From Gammaproteobacteria bacterium (GTDB lineage Bacteria; Pseudomonadota; Gammaproteobacteria; Thiohalomonadales; Thiohalomonadaceae), in NCBI GenBank assembly GCA_015231435.1, contig JADGBN010000007.1:1-52056 (forward strand): a stretch of DNA of 52,056 nucleotides. The letters run 5' to 3'. This document shows positions 48,738 to 52,056 of this stretch, one piece after another. Each line of letters begins with the position of its first letter. Positions within the stretch are counted from its first letter, which is position 1. A model generated the notes under the pieces. It searched no databases. It saw nothing but the letters and a program-made list of their open reading frames with translations, and was not told where the DNA came from. A program made the translations under genes and the position numbers.

Positions 48738-48751
48738 TTGATACATATCAA
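48738..48751. promoter_or_regulatory. Perfect FNR/Anr-type box
   Basis: TTGAT-ACAT-ATCAA matches the FNR consensus TTGAT-N4-ATCAA at every defined base. It lies in the 292-base gap between gatB and the CbcL-like cytochrome gene, 202 bases upstream of the latter. An oxygen-responsive cytochrome promoter is plausible, but a terminator-like hairpin lies between and the spacing to the TATAAT candidate is about 175 bases, far from the usual -41. Confidence 0.5.
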
Positions 48752-48828
48752 ATTACTACTAACTTAACGCTTTTATGCCTTGCGATAAAACCGTAGGATT
48801 GCTCCTCAGATGCAGCGGCTTCGCAGCG

Positions 48829-50274
48829 CTAACCCTTTAATTTGATAGTTAGAATTTCATTCACCAAAGCAGGGTTAGCCTGACCTTTTGTCTGTTTCAT
48901 CACCTGTCCGACAAAGAAACCAAAGAGCTTCTCTTTCCCGGCGCGATACTCATCACGCTGTTGCGGATAAGCGTCAATGGTTGTTGCAATCATCGCCTCC
49001 AGCGCACTGTTATCGGTGATCTGCTGCAAACCCCGATCCGCAATAATCGCATCGGCACGCCCCTCTCCCTGCCACATTAGATCAAACACCTGTTTGGCGA
49101 TCTTTCCAGAAATGGTATGGTCAGCAATTCGCCGCAACAGCTCTGCCAAGGCCTCTGCAGAGACAGGAGATGACTCAACGCTTATCGCGTCACGGTTCAA
49201 CGCTGCACTCAACGTCCCCATCACCCAGTTGGCGCACAACTTGGCATCACACTTTGCCGCGGCACAGACCGCCTCAAAATAGTCTGCCAGTGGGCGTGAA
49301 GCGGTGAGTGTATTGGCGTCATACTCCAATAACCCCAACTCTTGAATAAAACGCTGACAACGCGCCTCGGGAAGTTCTGGAAGGGTAGCGCGTACTGCCT
49401 CGATAAAGTTTGCATCAATCGCCAAGGGCAGCAGATCAGGGTCAGGGAAATAACGGTAGTCATTCGCCTCCTCCTTACTACGCATTGAGCGCGTCTCACC
49501 CCGGTCAGGATCGTAAAGACGGGTCTCCTGCACCACCCGGCCACCGGACTCAAGCAGCGCGATCTGCCGCTCTACCTCATAATTAACCGCCTGCTCGACA
49601 AAGCGAAAGGAGTTAATATTTTTAATCTCGGCGCGGGTGCCAAGCTCAGCCTGCCCCAACGGACGTACCGAAACATTGGCATCACAGCGAAAAGAACCCT
49701 CCTGCATATTGCCGTCACTAATGCCTAAGTAGCGCACCAGTTGATGAATCTTGCGCATATAGGCTGCCGCCTCGGCGGCAGAACGCAAATCCGGCTCGGA
49801 GACTATCTCCAGCAGCGGCGTACCGGCACGGTTAAGATCAATCCCGGTCATGCCGTGAAAATCTTCGTGAAGTGATTTTCCGGCGTCCTCCTCAAGGTGC
49901 GCCCGGGTAATACCGATACGTTTACGAACACCCTCCTCAAGCAAAATATCGACATGTCCGGCACCGACAATCGGACGCTCAAGCTGGCTGATCTGATACC
50001 CCTTGGGCAGATCTGGATAGAAATAGTTTTTCCGCGCAAAGACGGCGTGGGGCTCAATGTGAGCGTCTATCGCCAAACCAAACTTAACCGCCAAACGCAC
50101 CGCTTCGCCATTGAGTACCGGCAGAACGCCCGGCAAACCCAAATCAACCGCGCACGCCTGGGTATTCGGTGCAGCGCCAAAAGCGGTTGCCGCACCAGAG
50201 AAAATTTTGCTCTGGGTAGCCAGCTGCACATGAATTTCGCAGCCAATCACCACCTCCCATGCCGTTACTGCCAT
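48829..50274 (-). CDS. gatB: Aspartyl/glutamyl-tRNA amidotransferase subunit B
   Basis: This is the tRNA-binding and kinase-transamidase subunit of GatCAB, which converts Glu-tRNA-Gln or Asp-tRNA-Asn to the amide form. Signatures include [42 protein letters not shown] and [15 protein letters not shown]-type sequence; the C-terminal YqeY-like tail domain is present. The track starts at 50307; the ATG at 50274 has AGGAG 8 bases upstream and gives 481 residues. It overlaps gatA by 10 bases. It is the last gene of gatC-gatA-gatB. Confidence 0.98.
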   Translation of the reverse strand: MAVTAWEVVIGCEIHVQLATQSKIFSGAATAFGAAPNTQACAVDLGLPGVLPVLNGEAVRLAVKFGLAIDAHIEPHAVFARKNYFYPDLPKGYQISQLERPIVGAGHVDILLEEGVRKRIGITRAHLEEDAGKSLHEDFHGMTGIDLNRAGTPLLEIVSEPDLRSAAEAAAYMRKIHQLVRYLGISDGNMQEGSFRCDANVSVRPLGQAELGTRAEIKNINSFRFVEQAVNYEVERQIALLESGGRVVQETRLYDPDRGETRSMRSKEEANDYRYFPDPDLLPLAIDANFIEAVRATLPELPEARCQRFIQELGLLEYDANTLTASRPLADYFEAVCAAAKCDAKLCANWVMGTLSAALNRDAISVESSPVSAEALAELLRRIADHTISGKIAKQVFDLMWQGEGRADAIIADRGLQQITDNSALEAMIATTIDAYPQQRDEYRAGKEKLFGFFVGQVMKQTKGQANPALVNEILTIKLKG

Positions 50275-51737
50275 GCCAGATACTCCTCTGGTAACTGTAA
50301 ATGCCAATCGCTCTGTTGCTGTAACTGATGCCCCAGTTGCAGCAACTGCCCCTCGGAAAAGTAGTTGCCAACCAGTTGTAGCCCGACGGGCAAGCCGTCA
50401 CTGAAGCCTGCCGGTAGCGAGATTCCGGGCAGTCCGGCAAGATTGGCGGCAATGGTATAGATATCCGAAAGATACATCGTCACCGGATCATCCGCCTTGT
50501 CACCCAGCTTAAAGGCAGTGGTCGGCGAGGTCGGTCCGGCAATCACATCGACCATCGTAAAGGCGTGGCGAAAATCGTCACAAATGAGTTGTCGCACGCG
50601 CTGCGCTTTCAGATAGTAAGCATCATAATAGCCAGCGGAGAGGACATAGGTGCCAATCATAATGCGCCGTTTTACCTCGGCACCAAAACCCTCGCCCCGC
50701 GAGCGTTTGTAAAGGTCTTCCAGATCGACAGGGTTTTTGCAACGATGGCCAAAACGTACCCCATCCATGCGTGAGAGGTTTGATGAGCACTCGGCAGGCG
50801 CCACCACATAGTAGGCGGGAACCGCCAATGCGGTGTTGGGCAGCGAAATATCAACCAAGGTTGCACCCGCCGCAACCAGCAGTTTTAATGCCGCCTCCAC
50901 CTGCAGCGCCACGCCGCTCTCCAGCCCCTCACCAAAGTACTCCTTGGGCAGCCCAATGCGCACGCCGTTTAGGGGGGTGTGAAGGGTGGCGCTATAGTCT
51001 GGAACCTCACGTTGTAACGAAGTTGAGTCACGAGCATCAAAACCGGCCATCGCCTGTAACAGTTGCGCGCAATCCGCAGCGGCAGGCGCCATCGGACCGG
51101 CTTGATCCAGTGAAGAGGCAAAGGCGATCATGCCATAGCGCGACACGCTACCATAGGTCGGCTTTAATCCGGTGATCCCGCACAAAGCAGCAGGCTGGCG
51201 AATCGATCCCCCGGTATCGGTACCCGTCGCAGCGGGCACAAGACGTGCCGCCACAGCGGCAGCGGAACCCCCAGAGGAGCCCCCCGGCACCCGTTCGGTC
51301 TGCCACGGATTACGCACCGGGCCATAAAAACTCGTCTCGTTGGATGAGCCCATCGCAAACTCATCCATATTGGTCTTGCCAAGCATCACCATGCCCGCCT
51401 GCGCCAGTTTTTCAACAACCGTCGCATCATAGGGGGAGATAAATGTGTCGAGCATTTTTGAGCCGCTGGAGGTACGCAGCCCCTGGGTGCAGAAGAGATC
51501 TTTATGGGCAAAGGGGATGCCCAACAGAGGCATTGTCTGCGCCGCATCCGTCGCCAACAGAGTATCTGCGGCGGCGGCCTGTGCCAGCGCCTGATCCGCA
51601 CACAGCGTGATAAAACTGTTAAGCCGCCGATCATAGCGCGAAATACGCTCAAGGTAGTGTTGCGTCAGTTCGACACTGCTATACTCCCCTGCCCTTAAAG
51701 CAGCGGCATGTTCACCTAAATTGCGCTGAAAAATCAT
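50265..51737 (-). CDS. gatA: Aspartyl/glutamyl-tRNA amidotransferase subunit A
   Basis: This is the glutaminase subunit of GatCAB, an amidase-signature enzyme of 490 residues. The Ser-cisSer-Lys triad is visible: Lys in [12 protein letters not shown], and the serines in [13 protein letters not shown] and [16 protein letters not shown]. It supplies ammonia that passes to GatB. It overlaps gatC by 4 bases (ATGA) and gatB by 10 bases, so all three are coupled. GAGGG precedes the ATG by about 7 bases. No unusual features are seen. Confidence 0.98.
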   Translation of the reverse strand: MIFQRNLGEHAAALRAGEYSSVELTQHYLERISRYDRRLNSFITLCADQALAQAAAADTLLATDAAQTMPLLGIPFAHKDLFCTQGLRTSSGSKMLDTFISPYDATVVEKLAQAGMVMLGKTNMDEFAMGSSNETSFYGPVRNPWQTERVPGGSSGGSAAAVAARLVPAATGTDTGGSIRQPAALCGITGLKPTYGSVSRYGMIAFASSLDQAGPMAPAAADCAQLLQAMAGFDARDSTSLQREVPDYSATLHTPLNGVRIGLPKEYFGEGLESGVALQVEAALKLLVAAGATLVDISLPNTALAVPAYYVVAPAECSSNLSRMDGVRFGHRCKNPVDLEDLYKRSRGEGFGAEVKRRIMIGTYVLSAGYYDAYYLKAQRVRQLICDDFRHAFTMVDVIAGPTSPTTAFKLGDKADDPVTMYLSDIYTIAANLAGLPGISLPAGFSDGLPVGLQLVGNYFSEGQLLQLGHQLQQQSDWHLQLPEEYLAWQ

Positions 51738-52030
51738 TCCACGACCCTCGGCACCAGATAGAGTCCGTCACTCACCTGCGGTGCATGCGCCTGAAACTGG
51801 TCACGCCCCGTCTCCCCCGGATTCGCATCAACCAGATCTGGGCGCAGCCGTTGCGCCATCGCTAGGGGGTGCGACATCGGGGCAATTGTCTCGGTATTCA
51901 CCGAGTTCAAGCTATCGACCAGATCAAGAATACTGGAAAGGCTCTGGGCATATTGTGGCACTTCACTCGCATCAATTGCGAGACGAGCCAAGTGGGCGAT
52001 GTATTCAACATCACGCGACTGCAGGGACAT
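51734..52030 (-). CDS. gatC: Aspartyl/glutamyl-tRNA amidotransferase subunit C
   Basis: This 98-residue subunit wraps around GatA and stabilises the GatCAB complex. It has the family's helical start ([17 protein letters not shown]), the [17 protein letters not shown] helix, [17 protein letters not shown] and the C-terminal extended segment ([20 protein letters not shown]). AGGAG lies 8 bases before the ATG. It is the first gene of the operon; its promoter must be beyond the right edge of the window, which ends 26 bases upstream. Confidence 0.97.
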   Translation of the reverse strand: MSLQSRDVEYIAHLARLAIDASEVPQYAQSLSSILDLVDSLNSVNTETIAPMSHPLAMAQRLRPDLVDANPGETGRDQFQAHAPQVSDGLYLVPRVVE

Positions 52031-52056
52031 GAGGTGAACTCCTGATGGCTATCGGT

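Overview
This 52 kb window is a gene-dense chromosomal segment from a gammaproteobacterium. The evidence is the set of conserved gene neighbourhoods: miaB-ybeZ-ybeY-corC-lnt, pyrG-kdsA-eno-ftsB-ispD, ypjD next to corB, efp-epmA with epmB close by, and gatC-gatA-gatB. A PomA/PomB-type stator, DUF1841, class III cyclase and HD-GYP signalling proteins and a nonahaem cytochrome fused to a membrane cytochrome b suggest a motile environmental bacterium with flexible respiration, perhaps a sulfur-oxidising or metal-respiring lineage. The species cannot be named from the sequence. I see no rRNA, tRNA, CRISPR array, transposase or prophage. No gap between genes exceeds 300 bases.

Layout. 1-558: a CheX-like phosphatase. 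555-5281 (minus): prfC, metG and a sulfotransferase. 5431-5940 (plus): dsbB, whose 3' end overlaps lnt by 65 bases. 5876-12659 (minus): lnt, corC, ybeY, ybeZ, miaB (start/stop overlaps throughout) and ilvA. 12839-14140 (plus): rpiA and a degenerate PilZ protein. 14201-15857 (minus): pomA and pomB. 15969-22362 (minus): sucC-sucD, then an HD-GYP protein, a four-repeat coiled-coil protein, a GAF-GAF-PAS-cyclase and a thioredoxin, closed by a terminator. 22414-25006 (minus): corB, ypjD and a STAS protein. 25064-29957 (minus): pyrG, kdsA, eno, ftsB, ispD. 30163-33259 (minus): a LysR regulator, an unknown protein, a PerM-type permease and tsaB. 33434-37334: DUF1841, a ChaN-PDZ lipoprotein, a double-FHA protein and radA. 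37441-44699: psd, epmA-efp, epmB and two large tandem paralogues ending in PilZ-like domains. 44739-48536 (minus): an ankyrin protein, a dihaem cytochrome c and the CbcL-like cytochrome. 48829-52030 (minus): gatB, gatA, gatC.

How the genes work together. Much of the window is translation and its quality control: RF3, MetRS, GatCAB, EF-P with both of its modification enzymes, MiaB, YbeY and TsaB. A second theme is second-messenger and motility signalling: CheX, PomAB, a PilZ protein, two PilZ-like paralogues, HD-GYP, a cyclase, FHA and STAS proteins. A third is envelope and redox work: DsbB, Lnt, Psd, KdsA, and the CbcL-like and dihaem cytochromes.

The most interesting items are: two ERIC/IRU-like palindromic repeats with covarying hairpin arms, one lying in frame at the 5' end of epmB; a small coiled-coil protein with an exact 36-residue (108-base) period, encoded between an HD-GYP phosphodiesterase and a cyclase; the tandem uncharacterised PilZ-like paralogues; the nonahaem-cytochrome b fusion with a perfect FNR-type box in its upstream gap; and a terminator-like hairpin 27 bases before eno. 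Several start codons were moved from the ORF-track position; reasons are given per gene.
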